DNA of 64,000 bases, from positions 5,842,871-5,906,870 of the forward strand of contig CM040451.1 in assembly GCA_022749755.1 (NCBI GenBank), in the 5' to 3' direction. Origin of the DNA: Azadirachta indica. Its lineage: Eukaryota; Streptophyta; Magnoliopsida; Sapindales; Meliaceae. Positions 24,381 through 34,727 of this stretch are shown here, piece by piece; positions within the stretch are counted from its first letter, which is position 1, and every line of letters starts with the position of its first letter. A program made the translations under genes and the position numbers. Below the pieces are notes generated by a model. It saw nothing but the letters and a program-made list of their open reading frames with translations. It searched no databases and was not told the origin of the DNA.

Positions 24381-27300
24381 TTCCCTCGTTCCTCAAGATG
24401 ATTCGTCCACGAATCTTCACCATCTACATCAAAAGGAGAAAGATCAGCCACATTAAAAGTTGCATTCACAGTATACTCACCGGAAGATCCAATTTGTAGG
24501 CATTATCATTGATCTTCTCAACAACTTGAAAGGGACCATCTCCTCTTGGATGTAGCTTTGACTTCCTTTGAGTTGGAAACCTTTCCTTTCGCATATATAC
24601 CCAAACCCAATCACCAGGCTCGAATACAACGCACCTTCGTCCTTTGTTTACTTCGCTTGTAATTTGTTGATTCTTCTTTTCAATATTCTTGCGTACATCT
24701 GCATGTATTTTTCTCACCAATTCTGCCTTCGTTTTCCCATCTAAGCTAGTTCTTTTATCACAAAATAAAGGAACTAAATCCAAAGGGGTTAGTGGGTTAA
24801 AGTCATAAACAATTTCAAACAGTGAAAAACCAGTAGTAAAATGCACAACTCTATTATATGCGAATTTAACAAATGGAATGCACTCTTCCCAATTCTTCAA
24901 ATTCTTTTGGACAATAGCACGCAACAAAGTTTTCAAAGTCCTATTCACAACTTCTGTTTGACCATCAGTTTGTGGGTGACAAATAGTAGAATATAACAAT
25001 TTAGTACCCAATTTACTCCACAAAACTTTCCAAAAATGACTTAAAAACTTCACATCTCTATCACTAACAATAGTTTTTGGAATGTCATGCAAACGCACTA
25101 CTTCCCTAAAGAACAGATTTGCAATATTAGTGGCATCATCAGTTTTATTACAAGGTATAAAATGTGACACTTGGAAAACCTATCAACCACTACAAAAATA
25201 GAATCTTTCCCCTTTTTCGATCTAGATAAACCCAAAATAAAATCCATAGAAATATTAGTCCAAGGTTCACTAGAAACAGGTAAAGGAGTATACAAACCTT
25301 AATTTAAAACTTTAAATTTAGTTTGTTTGCATACAACACATCTATCACAAACTCTTTACACATCATTTTTCATTTTAGGCCAATAGAAGTGTTCATCTAA
25401 AGTGTCTAAAGTTTTTGTAATGCCAAAATGTCCCATTAAACCACCCCCATGAGACTCTTTTACAAGCAATTCTCTTAGAGAACAAATAAGTATGTACAAT
25501 TTATTTTCTGTAAACAAAAACCCATCCATTCTATAGAACTTACCATATGCAACTTTCTCACATGCTTTGAAAATACTAGAAAAGTCAGTGTCATCATCAT
25601 AAAGAGTTTTAATATGTTCAAATCCAAGCATTTTTGCATCTAAAGCATTAAGTAAAGTATACCTCCTTGAAAGTGCATCAGCCACAACATTGTCTTTACC
25701 TTACTTGTATTTAATCACATAAGGAAAAGTCTCAATAAATTCGATTTGGCATGTCGTTTGTTCAACTTACCTTGCCCTTTAATGAACTTCAAAGATTGAT
25801 GGTCAGTATGAATAACAAATTCCTTAGGCCATAAGTAATGCTGCCAATTTTCCAAAGCTCTTACCAAAGCATAAAGCTTTTTGTCGTAAGTAGGATAATT
25901 CAATGAAGCACCATGGAGCTTTTCACTAAAATAGGCAATTGGCCTCTTTTCCTGCATAAGAACAGCCCTAATGCCCAATCCTGATGCATCACATTCAAGT
26001 TCAAAAGTATTAGCAAAGTTAGGCAAAGCAAGAATGGGTGCCTTACAAAGCTTATTTTTCAATAAAGTAAATGCATGCTCTTGTTCTTTTTTCCACTTAA
26101 AAGTACAATTCTTTTTAATTACCTCTGTAAGGGGTGCCGCAATAGTGCTAAAATCTTTTACAAACAGTCTATAAGAACTAGCCAATCCATGAAAACTTCT
26201 TACCTCACTTACCGATTTAGGAGTAGGACAATTTTTTATATAACTTACCTTCTCTTCATCAACTTCAACGCCTTGAGCACTTACCACAAAACCTAAAAAT
26301 ATAATTTGATCTAAACAAAAAGAACACTTTTTAAGGTTAGCATATAACTTTTCTTTCCTCAAAATATCAAGTAGAGCCCTTAAATGTTCTACATGTTCAT
26401 TTGAATTTTTGGAATACATAAGGATATCATCAAAGTATACAACAATAAATTTTCCAATTAAATCTTTCAAAATATAGTTTATAAGCCTCATAAAAATACT
26501 AGGTGTATTAGTTAAACCAAAAGGCATAACTAACCATTCATATAGATCATATTTTGTTTTGAATGTAGTTTTCCACTCATCACCCTCTCTCATGCGAATT
26601 TGATGATATCCACTTTTCAAATCAATTTTGCTAAAGATAGTAGAACCATATAATTCATCAAGCATATCATCTAGCCTAGGAATAGGATGGCGATACTTTA
26701 TCGTAATGTTATTAATTGTACGACAATCAACACACATACGTCAAGAGCCATCTTTCTTAGATACCAACAGAACAGGAACAGCACATGGATTCATACTTTT
26801 TCTAACATATCCCTTAGTTAACAACTCCTCAACTTGCCTTCGAAGCTCCTTTGTCTCCTCGGGATTACTCCTATAGGCTGATTTATTTGGAATTGAAGCT
26901 CCATGAATGAAATCGATCTGATGCTCGATACCCCTAATGGGCGGCAATTCATTGGGTACCTCATCGGGAAAAACATCTTCATAAGCCTGTAAAAGAGAAA
27001 CAAATGCAGTAGGCAAAGAAGTATTAAGGTCATTAGTGTTTAAGTAAAGTTCCTTGTACATAAGTACAAGTATAGTTTTGTTGAAAAACCAAGCCGGCCT
27101 AATATCACTCCTTTTTGCATAAAAGCTCACTTGTTTCTTTTTACACTTAATTGTTTCTTTTTCTTCCACTCTTTTTCCCTCATTTGAATTCTGCCCCTCT
27201 CCATTTGAACACTTTTTTTTCTTTCTCATTATTTTTGCCACTCTTTTCTTTTGAAAACTCACCCTCCTTTGTTACACCTTCACTCACTCTTTTCTTCTCA

Positions 27301-27710
27301 CTCTTGTTTTCTCTCTAACTTTGTATTCTTTTAAGCTCACCTTCATAAGCTTCTTTAGGTGAAAGTGGTACAAGAGTAATTTTCTTCCCATCCTTCTCAA
27401 AAGTATAATGATTTGTAAAATCATTATGTAACACTCTTCTGTCAAATTGCCAAGGGTGTCCCAACAAGAGATGATCAGCATGCATGGGCACTACATCAAA
27501 CAACAACTCATCTCTATACTTGCCTATTTTGAAGGCAACAAGAACTTGCTTTGTCACCTTAACTTCCCCACAATCATTAAGCCACTTCAACTTGTAAGGA
27601 TGTGGATGTTTTAAAGTAGGTAACCCCAATTTTTCTACAAGAGTAGTACTAGCAACATTAGTTACACTACCACCATTAATTATCACATCACAAACCTTAT
27701 CCTTTACAAG
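24188..27710 (-). pseudogene. A2 pol: protease, RT, RNase H, integrase
   Basis: Order on the minus strand: protease at about 27530-27690 (IINGGS, where DGGS has become NGGS); lysine-rich linker at 27050-27280; RT N-terminal region at 26741-27000; RT palm and RNase H at 25715-26737 with VVYFDDIL and ECDASG; integrase zinc finger at 25356-25685 (GGLMGHFG, DEHFYWPK); integrase core at 24466-25295 ([18 protein letters not shown]); and a GPF module. A TGG-to-TGA stop precedes 26737. Frameshifts lie near 25730, 25170 and 24470, and other stops occur. The Asp-to-Asn change in the protease would abolish activity. It is non-functional, but it is the only A copy here with a complete set of domains. Confidence 0.9.
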
Positions 27711-28964
27711 ACACCTAGTATGGAAGAGATTCTCTCTTTGATCACTTTCTTCCTGTTAGACTTGCATATTCAAAACTCTTCTTGATACAAAAGCCTTACC
27801 ACTTTCAGCCATAGTAAATTGCTCATCCCCTTCTTCATCACTTGCATCTTCAAAAGGTGGCATCGTCTCTTATTCATTCACCTCTTCACTGGCTGAATAG
27901 TACTCTCTCTCAAGCATGAATATGGTTCTTTGATTTGGGCAATCCCGCTTGTAATGTCTTATACCTTAACATTTAAAACATTTAATATTTCTAGTGTTAG
28001 TAATAAAATCAAGCTTACCCTTATCTTTGCTTGGGTTGGATGTTTTGGGAAACTCTTTAGATTCGATTTTAGGCTTGAATGATGAAGCCTTATTATCTTT
28101 CCTCCAATTTTATTTGAATTAAGAAGTATAGGAGGAAAACTGACTTGCATGACCTCTCTTTTTTAGTTGCTTCTCAACCTTCAATGCAAGGTGAAGCAAG
28201 TCTTCTAGCTCCATATATGGCTGCATCTCAACCACATTAGAAATCTCCTTGTTCAAACCATTGAGGAATCTTGCCATTGTAGCTTCATTATCTTCCTTCA
28301 CATTCGCTCTTATCATTGCTACCTCCATCTCCTTGTAGTATTCCTCAACACTCTTAGACCCTTGAGTGAGATTTTGAAGTCGATTATACAATTTTCTATA
28401 GTAGTAGCTTGGTACAAATCTCTTGCGCATGATAGATTTTAGATCTCTCCACTCTTCAATGGGCCTTTCCCTATTTCTCCTTCGCTTTTGCTTAGTATCA
28501 TCCCACCAATAATAGCATAAGCTTCAAAAACAACCACGACAAGCTTCAACTTCTTGGATTCAGTGTAGTCATTGCAATCAAACACTAATTCAATTTTCGT
28601 TTCCCCAATCCAAGTATGCCTCAGAATCCATTCTTCCATAAAATGGTGGAATTTTCAGTTTGACTCCACTCTTGTTATTGTTATTGTTTCTTGCCCTCGG
28701 TGTCACCTCTTCTTCCTCTCCATTGTCATCAAGCGATTCACTATCATTAAAGCCATCATCTAATTGAGCTTTTCTTGGAACTCGCCTAGTTTGCATGGTT
28801 GGTGGATTAGGAGCATTAGGTGGCTGCCCCCTTGTGGCTGAAACCTCCAGCCTCTCCATTCTATCAACCAACTCTCCATATTTTCTATTCATGGCTTGCA
28901 ACAACTCCTTTAAGGCTTGAAATCGATCTATCTCATCTTGTGGATTTCCTGCTTGTCCACTCAT
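27711..28964 (-). pseudogene. A2 gag
   Basis: It starts at ATG 28964 (MSGQAGNPQ, after CTTGCAG). Conserved gag pieces follow: YGELVDRMERLE, KLKIPPFYGRMD near 28650, KRFVPSYYYRKLYNRLQ near 28400, and a decayed zinc-knuckle zone near 27960. A one-base insertion near 28590 and stops near 28433, 28118 and 27958 break the frame. Confidence 0.87.
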
Positions 28965-29803
28965 CCTGCAAGACAAAGTTAGTAAAGCAAAAGAACAATT
29001 TCCTCACTTCACTCCCTCACGTGTTTCACTCAAGTAATATTATCACTCAAATTAGCTCGTGTTTCACACTTAATTTATAGCTTTTCTCTAGATGAGCTCA
29101 CACTAAGCCTTTTTTCACTCTAATTCTCTTATTACGATTAGTTGTAAAAATCAAAATTTATACAAACTTACTAAATACAATGAAAAGGAAAATAAAACTA
29201 ATTTAGATAGGCAACAAATTGGGAAAGCACAAGGATTAGGAAAAAGATTTTAGAAATAATAAAGAAAATATTAAGAACAAAGGAAAAAAAATTCAGTACA
29301 GGAATAGGAAAGTCAACCAAAAATTATGGAAAGATTAAGAAGTAAATCCTAGCTTGTTTTAGAATGTAGGCTTGATTTGGTCAAACTCCTTGAAGCAATC
29401 TGATTTTTCTTTTTATTCTCCTTATTTTCGTTCAACACCTGCGCCACCCCCCCCCCCCCCCCCCCCCCCTCCTTTTTTTCTTCTCTTGGCCAAATGCTCT
29501 GCTTTTCTCTCCTTTTTATTTTTTATTTTTTTATTTTTACCTCCAAACACGTAGGAGTGACCAAACAAAAATAAATAGAAAGAGACACAAAAGAAACGAA
29601 TAGACAAAGACTATCAACCGAATTGGAGATTGATACAACCCAAACTTGACTTGCTGTGAATTGAAAGGAAACCCTCTTTTTTTTTTTTTTTTTGATATAA
29701 TGACACAAAAACGAAAATAAATGGAATTGAAGGAAAACAGACTCAGAAACTAAATAAACAAATAGACAAATTTGAAAGATGATATAACCTGATTTAGAGC
29801 CGT
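28965..29803 (-). other. A2 leader with long C homopolymer
   Basis: Untranslated leader matching those of A1, A3, A4 and A5. It contains an uninterrupted run of 23 C at 29447-29469 (G on the element strand) where other copies have 4 to 8 G after a poly-A run. A T run lies near 29678-29693. Frames through these runs give poly-Gly or poly-Pro and are not genes. Confidence 0.75.
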
Positions 29804-29816
29804 AGCTTTGATACCA
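29804..29816 (-). other. A2 primer-binding site
   Basis: AGCTTTGATACCA on the plus strand; one substitution from the initiator tRNA-Met complement. Confidence 0.85.
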
Positions 29817-29819
29817 AAC

Positions 29820-30669
29820 TGATACGAACCCCCGTTATATTAAACTTGAGACCCAATATTTTTACGCATGGAAGCAACCTCTTGGAAAGCTAAATCAGAT
29901 TCACCTAAATCTGCAATCCAAATTCAACTTGTAAAATAGAACCTTAGAATAAATACCCTCAAAGTAATTAGTTTTGATTGTAAGAACCTTGATTTAAGCA
30001 AGAATCAAAACAAGAGAAAACACTCTCAATTTTATTTCATTCGAAAAAGTAATTCATGCCTCCATGGGAGCATGTGGCTGAATATATAAAGGTTACAAGA
30101 GATAAGTAACTCTAATTAAAGTGTTTGGCCACAAAATTAAACTTATTCTAACTTTAAATAAAATAAACTGAAATTGGGCTTAATAATTACCATTAACAGC
30201 TCAAACACATAACAAATTATAAATATATGTTTATAAATAAGACTAAAATAAATGATGGGCTTGAACAGCAACTTAGCCCAAACTGGCACATGGAATCCGA
30301 AACTTGCATCATGATGACGATCTGATTCGAACTGCAATTAAAAGAACTTGAACATGCTTGCTTAGTTTTGAGACATCGTTCGAATATGGTCTTATACAAA
30401 TTTGAGAAGTTGAATTCCGTAGAAGCTTTAATCTTCAGGTTTTGCCTTCTTGTACTTGTGTCAATGTTACCAAGCTCTGATTATTATCTTGAAGTCCAAG
30501 CTTGATATTTGACTCTTTTTTACACTCTTGAATTGTTGCAAGATCATCCCACAAACCTTAAATCATCCCATTCAATGCATCTTTGAATTTCTTCATTCTT
30601 GCTCTTGTAACGGGACCATTAGGTAGCTGAACTGGATCATTGCTCTTGTGTGCATCCGTATTTGCATCA
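29820..30669 (-). repeat. A2 5' LTR
   Basis: 850 bp, plus-strand TGATACGAACCCCCG to GTATTTGCATCA. It is followed by the target duplication GCATT. Confidence 0.95.
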
Positions 30670-30674
30670 GCATT

Positions 30675-31766
30675 AGAGAGACTAAAGGGCATTACCATCC
30701 ATTCATAAAGCTCATCTCGAGTTTTAAAAGTAGTTTTTCATTCATCTCCAAGCCGTATTCTAATTTGATGATAGCCACTCCGAAGATCAATCTTTGAGAA
30801 GATTTTAGCCCCCATAAAGTTGGTCTAAAAGATTATCTAGGCATAGAATTGGAAAGCGATAATCAACTGTTATCTTGTTTACCGCTCTACTATCAACGCA
30901 CATATGCTACGATCCATCTTTCTTTGGTACTAAAAGTGCAGGAACAGCACAAGAACTCTTATTTTCTCGAACCAATCCTTCGCAATCAGCTCATCAACTT
31001 GTCTTTGTAACTTTTCATGCTCTCTTGGACTCATGCGGTAAGCTGCCTTGTTTGGTAGAACAGCTTTTGGTACAAGATGAATGCAATGTTGAATGTCTCT
31101 CATCGGAGGAAGTGCGGGTGGGATCTCCTCTGGAACAATATCATGAACGTCTTCAAGAAGTTGTTTCATGATCTGCGGTGGTTCATTGCCATCTTCATTT
31201 TCCTCAAACACAACTAGAACATAAACTTTATTCCCCAAATTCAACTCCTTTCGACATTCCAGTGTGACAAGCAAATTGTTTCCCTCCCCTTTTACAGGTC
31301 TAGGAATATTTTCCATCTTCGACGGACCCAAAACTATCTTTGTTCCATCTTTAACAAAAGTATAAGTGTTTTTATAGCCATCATACATAACCTTTCTATC
31401 ATATTGCCAAGGTCTTCCAAAAAGTAAATGACAAGCATCAATGGGCACAACATCACACCAAACTTCATTCATACATTTTTTTTCCAATTGAAAACGAAAC
31501 AAGACCACATTTGTTTACCTTTATCTCACTGCCCTTTTGAAGCCAAGAAAGTTTGTATGGTTGAGGATGTTGCTCAGTTTTAAGATGCAGCTTCTTCACC
31601 ATTTTAGTGGACACCACATTCTCAAAGTTGCCACCATCAATGATGACGTTACAAACCTTACCATTAGAAGTATATCTTGTGTGAAAAATATTTTTTCACA
31701 ACCAATCTTCTCCTTCAAATGCAATGCTCAAACTTCGCCGCATAATAAGGGATTCACCATAATCAA
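30675..31766 (-). pseudogene. Family C pol: protease to RT start
   Basis: The upstream half of the gene at 22452-23535. The protease active site IIDGGN lies near 31648, with LLFGRPWQYDRKV near 31400 and the RT N-terminal region (GLIEHxI-like DIQHCIHLVPKA, then KLQRQVDELI) in the open piece 30930-31508. Frameshifts lie near 30950 and 31505. The right end is cut at 31766 by a family B LTR; gag and its knuckle are missing here. Confidence 0.88.
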
Positions 31767-32107
31767 TGATGCAAGCGAAGTTGTACAACCACGTAAACAA
31801 GAGGAGAACCTTAAACATAAAGTTGGAGACACTCAATTACAGCATCTATATGATTCGTTAAGTGTGCCGAGTGGACCAATTACAAGAGATAGAACCAAGA
31901 CATTGGAAAGTGTCTTAAATGGACTAATTACGAAGATGTGTAATTCATATACAATTCAAGATACACGTCTTGAAGAATTAGGCTCAATGAACATCTTTCA
32001 AGCGATCGGAGTTCAAGAAGACTAATATGAAAATGTTCAAAAATTATAGTCCATTTATATAATTTTAAGAATCTTAAAATGATGTAATCACTTACATCAT
32101 ACACATT

Positions 32108-32144
32108 CGACGTCATTGCTTACGTCATATATATATGACGTCAT
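32108..32144 (+). promoter_or_regulatory. LTR B palindromic TGACGT cluster
   Basis: Closely spaced CGACGTCATTGC, TTACGTCATAT and ATATGACGTCATTAC, with the middle pair forming an inverted repeat around TATATATA. TGACGT(CA) is the core bound by plant bZIP/TGA factors (as-1 and CRE-like elements). The cluster is kept in the B LTRs at 54890-54925 and 9930-9990. It is a candidate enhancer; binding is inferred. Confidence 0.55.
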
Positions 32145-32275
32145 TACTTACATTTTTATGTTTGAAATTTGTAGATTTTAAAAGTCATAAAGTTTGAATT
32201 TATTTTGTCAAATTGTTAGGTAGGATTGATAACCTAACTTTTGACATTTTCCCTTGATATTTTGCCTATAAAAAG

Positions 32276-32286
32276 GCTTTCATTTC
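32276..32286 (+). promoter_or_regulatory. LTR B TATA box
   Basis: CTATAAAAAGG, a strong TATA-box match, lies about 290 bp before the LTR end and downstream of the TGACGT cluster. Transcription would start near 32310. Confidence 0.65.
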
Positions 32287-32577
32287 TTAAAGTGAAGGAA
32301 GCAATTTTGAGTGTTAAGTTATTTCTTATAAGTTCTTATTCTTGAACTCTTCAAGTTTAATTTCTTATGGTGTTCAAAACAACCAAACTTATCATTTAGA
32401 TTTTTAAGTGTTTTCTTAAGGGTCTTGGTGTGGCGTTTGAATAAATCATAGTTTTGGTTCTTATCTAGATAGGTATCGGGTCAAGACTCAATAAACTTGT
32501 GTTTTGGAAAAATCTTGAGGTTCTTTCCAACATTCGGTGTTGGGTTTCGTCACACTATTGATGAGGTTCGTATCATT

Positions 32578-32590
32578 TGATATCAGAGCT
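32578..32590 (+). other. B3 primer-binding site
   Basis: TGATATCAGAGCT, one mismatch from the initiator tRNA-Met complement, two bases after the LTR. Confidence 0.85.
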
Positions 32591-33095
32591 TTGGTTCCAA
32601 GGAAAGTTTAAATTATCTTTTATATCTTTGTTGTTCTTTTACTTCTTCAATTAGAATTCTAAAAATAAAAAAAGGAAATACAAAAAAATATATATTGTGG
32701 CCAAATTCCTCCTTGATTGGTTCAATTCTAATTTTGTGTTTTATTTCCTTCAATTTATTTTGAGTTCATATTTTCATTTCTACTTCCTAAAAAAAAGAAA
32801 TAAAGCAAAAAAAAGAGAGAATTGTTGTTATCTATTATATTCATAATTTCTTGTAGTACTGGCCTAATATTCCTTATTCTTGATCCAATATTGTAATTGC
32901 TTGCATCAATTTCTTAAGAATTGTTTATTGAATCTTATGATTTGTTTTGATTGCTTCTCATCTTAAAATTGCCATTAAAATTTTGATTAAGAGTGTGTGA
33001 GTGTGAGAATATTTGAGTGCTCAAATATGAGAGTGAGTGAAAACACATAAGGGAGTGCTTGTGAGGTTTCTAACTTTGTTTTACAGATTTTAAAT
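32591..33095 (+). other. B3 untranslated leader
   Basis: AT-rich leader of about 0.5 kb ending just before the gag ATG. It matches the B1 and B2 leaders on the other strand. No gene is seen. Confidence 0.65.
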
Positions 33096-33793
33096 ATGTC
33101 TCACAATCAAGAAGAAAATTCAACCTCGGGAGTACAACAACCAAGCACCCCGAACCTACAATTGCAGGCATTATTAGAGAAGATGAGACGGATGATGAGG
33201 GCTGAGTTAGAACCAATCCATGAGAGGATGGATAAGTTGGAAGAAGAGACATCAAGAGGGCAACATCAAAGCTCTTCCATTAGACAACCATCTAGGCAAG
33301 TGTAACTAAGGGTACAATGGGGCAACGTTGAGGATGATGAAGAGTTAGATGAATCACCAATGAACCGGGGCAGGAATTTGCATGGTTATGGGAATAGAGA
33401 AGCTAGGTTGGGTAGACCTAAGTTGGATGATGATTTAGGAAGTATTAAGGTGAAAATTCCACAGTTCCAAGGTAGAAATGGTCCTAAAGCTTATTTAGAG
33501 TGGGAGAAGAAAATAGATATGGTTTTTGATTGTCACAACTACTTCGAGATCAAAAAGGTAAAACTTGCGGCCATTGAATTTATTGGTTATGCTATTATTT
33601 GGTGGGATCAATTGTTGAAGGATAGGAGAAGAAATCAAGAATATCCTGTTGAAACGTGGGACAAGATGAAGACAATAATGAGAAGACGTTATATTTCAAA
33701 CTATTACCATCGGGAGTTGTTCAACAAATTGCAGCGTCTAACTCAAGGATCTAAAAGCGTAGATAAATACTACAAAGAGATGGAGGTTGCCAT
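33096..33793 (+). pseudogene. Element B3 gag, truncated
   Basis: Gag from ATG 33096 (MSHNQEENSTSG). The N-terminal coiled-coil-like part is open to a stop at 33303. The capsid part is open at 33360-33803 (KVKIPQFQGRNG, WEKKIDMVFDCHNY, RRRYISNYYHRELFNKLQ, KYYKEMEVAM). It is cut at 33793 within GTTGCCATGGA, where the family C leader begins, so the knuckle and all of pol are gone. Confidence 0.87.
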
Positions 33794-34503
33794 GGAACCT
33801 TGAGCTTTGATACCAAATTGATACCGGAAAATGGAGGTTTGGGTGAGAATTTAGGTTTTTACTAAATAAGAGTTGAAATAAGCTTTTCTCTTAAGGTTCA
33901 CAATAAAAGGGATACAAATACACCACCCTAAGTTGCTGTCAAAGATTGTAAAACTGAAAAAAAAAACTCACCACTATATAGAATTTCTCCGAAAGAGATA
34001 CACAGTATAGAATACCAAAATTTTATTTAACTCACTTAAAACAGTTTTATTTTAATACTACATATTTGAAGCCTTTATATAAACTTTTACAAGGAAAGAA
34101 ATGTCGAAGCTTAGGCCAATAACCACTAAAAATTTCAATGGTTAGGCCAACAACTATTATCTAACTTTGACAAAGAAATACAAATATTTAAAAATCTTTG
34201 AAAATAAACCAAAATAGCTAAGAGGTTGAATTACAACTCACCAAATCCTTCTATCATGTAGAAATTAAATAAAACACATTGAATTTAAGATAAAAAATCT
34301 TTAAAATCTGTGCATCCAGATTTTGCCTTGAAAATGAATATATTGTGAAAAAATTATCATAACTTTCTTTAAAGAACTCCAAATATTAAATCGTAAAATT
34401 TTGTAGAAAATTTACTTCTTTAACTTCTTAATGGTGTCAAGCACTTTCTGAAATATTACCTCAATGAATATAGATTAAATTTTGAAATTACCCCTTTGAC
34501 AAT
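33794..34503 (-). mobile_element. Family C leader, primer site and 5' LTR, truncated
   Basis: On the minus strand: LTR at 33829-34503 (plus-strand TGATACCGGAAAATGG onward), primer-binding site at 33813-33825 (AGCTTTGATACCA), and the first 20 or so bases of the C leader. The outer part of the LTR (about 95 bp) is replaced by a B LTR at 34504, which starts after GACAAT. It is probably the 5' end of the C element whose pol lies at 22452-31766. Confidence 0.85.
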
Positions 34504-34727
34504 TGATGCAAATGAAGTTGCGCAATCACGTAAACAAGAGCAGAAACTCATACATAAGGCTGAAGAAACTCAATTGCAGCATCTATATGATTCATTAAGC
34601 TTGCCGAGTGGACCGATTACAAGAGATAGAGCCAAGACATTGGAAAGTGCATTAAATAGATAGTTAAAAAGATGTGTAATTCAAATATAATTCAAGATAC
34701 ATGTCTTGAAAAATTAAGCTCAGTGAA
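34504..34727 (+). mobile_element. Family B LTR 5' fragment
   Basis: The first 224 bp of a plus-strand B LTR, TGATGCAAATGAAGTTG onward, covering most of the pol-tail codons (SGPITRDRAK). It is inserted in a C LTR on the left and cut directly to satellite on the right. Confidence 0.85.

Larger units (their letters stand above)
23536..30669 (-). mobile_element. Element A2, full-length Ty3/gypsy, decayed
   Basis: A 7134-bp family A element on the minus strand. It has a 3' LTR at 23536-24380, a 5' LTR at 29820-30669, and perfect target duplications GCATT at 23531-23535 and 30670-30674. It sits in the RT region of a family C element. All coding modules are present in order, so this copy shows the family's full layout, but it has many stops and frameshifts. 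The primer-binding site has one substitution. Confidence 0.95.
31767..32575 (+). mobile_element. Element B3 5' LTR
   Basis: Complete 809-bp family B LTR on the plus strand, TGATGCAAGCGAAGTTG to GAGGTTCGTATCA. The first 258 bp read as the pol tail (SGPITRDRTK, up to QED). TGACGTCA-type motifs lie at 32108-32144 and a TATA box CTATAAAAAGG at 32276-32286. It sits in C protease sequence. The other end of the element is lost, so the target duplication cannot be tested. Confidence 0.93.

Noticed and set aside
29372..29708. Poly-proline or poly-glycine small proteins
   Set aside because: They are frames through homopolymer and low-complexity leader sequence of element A2.
31537..32025. 162-codon open frame as a gene
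   Set aside because: It is antisense family C protease run into the plus-strand B LTR coding tail.
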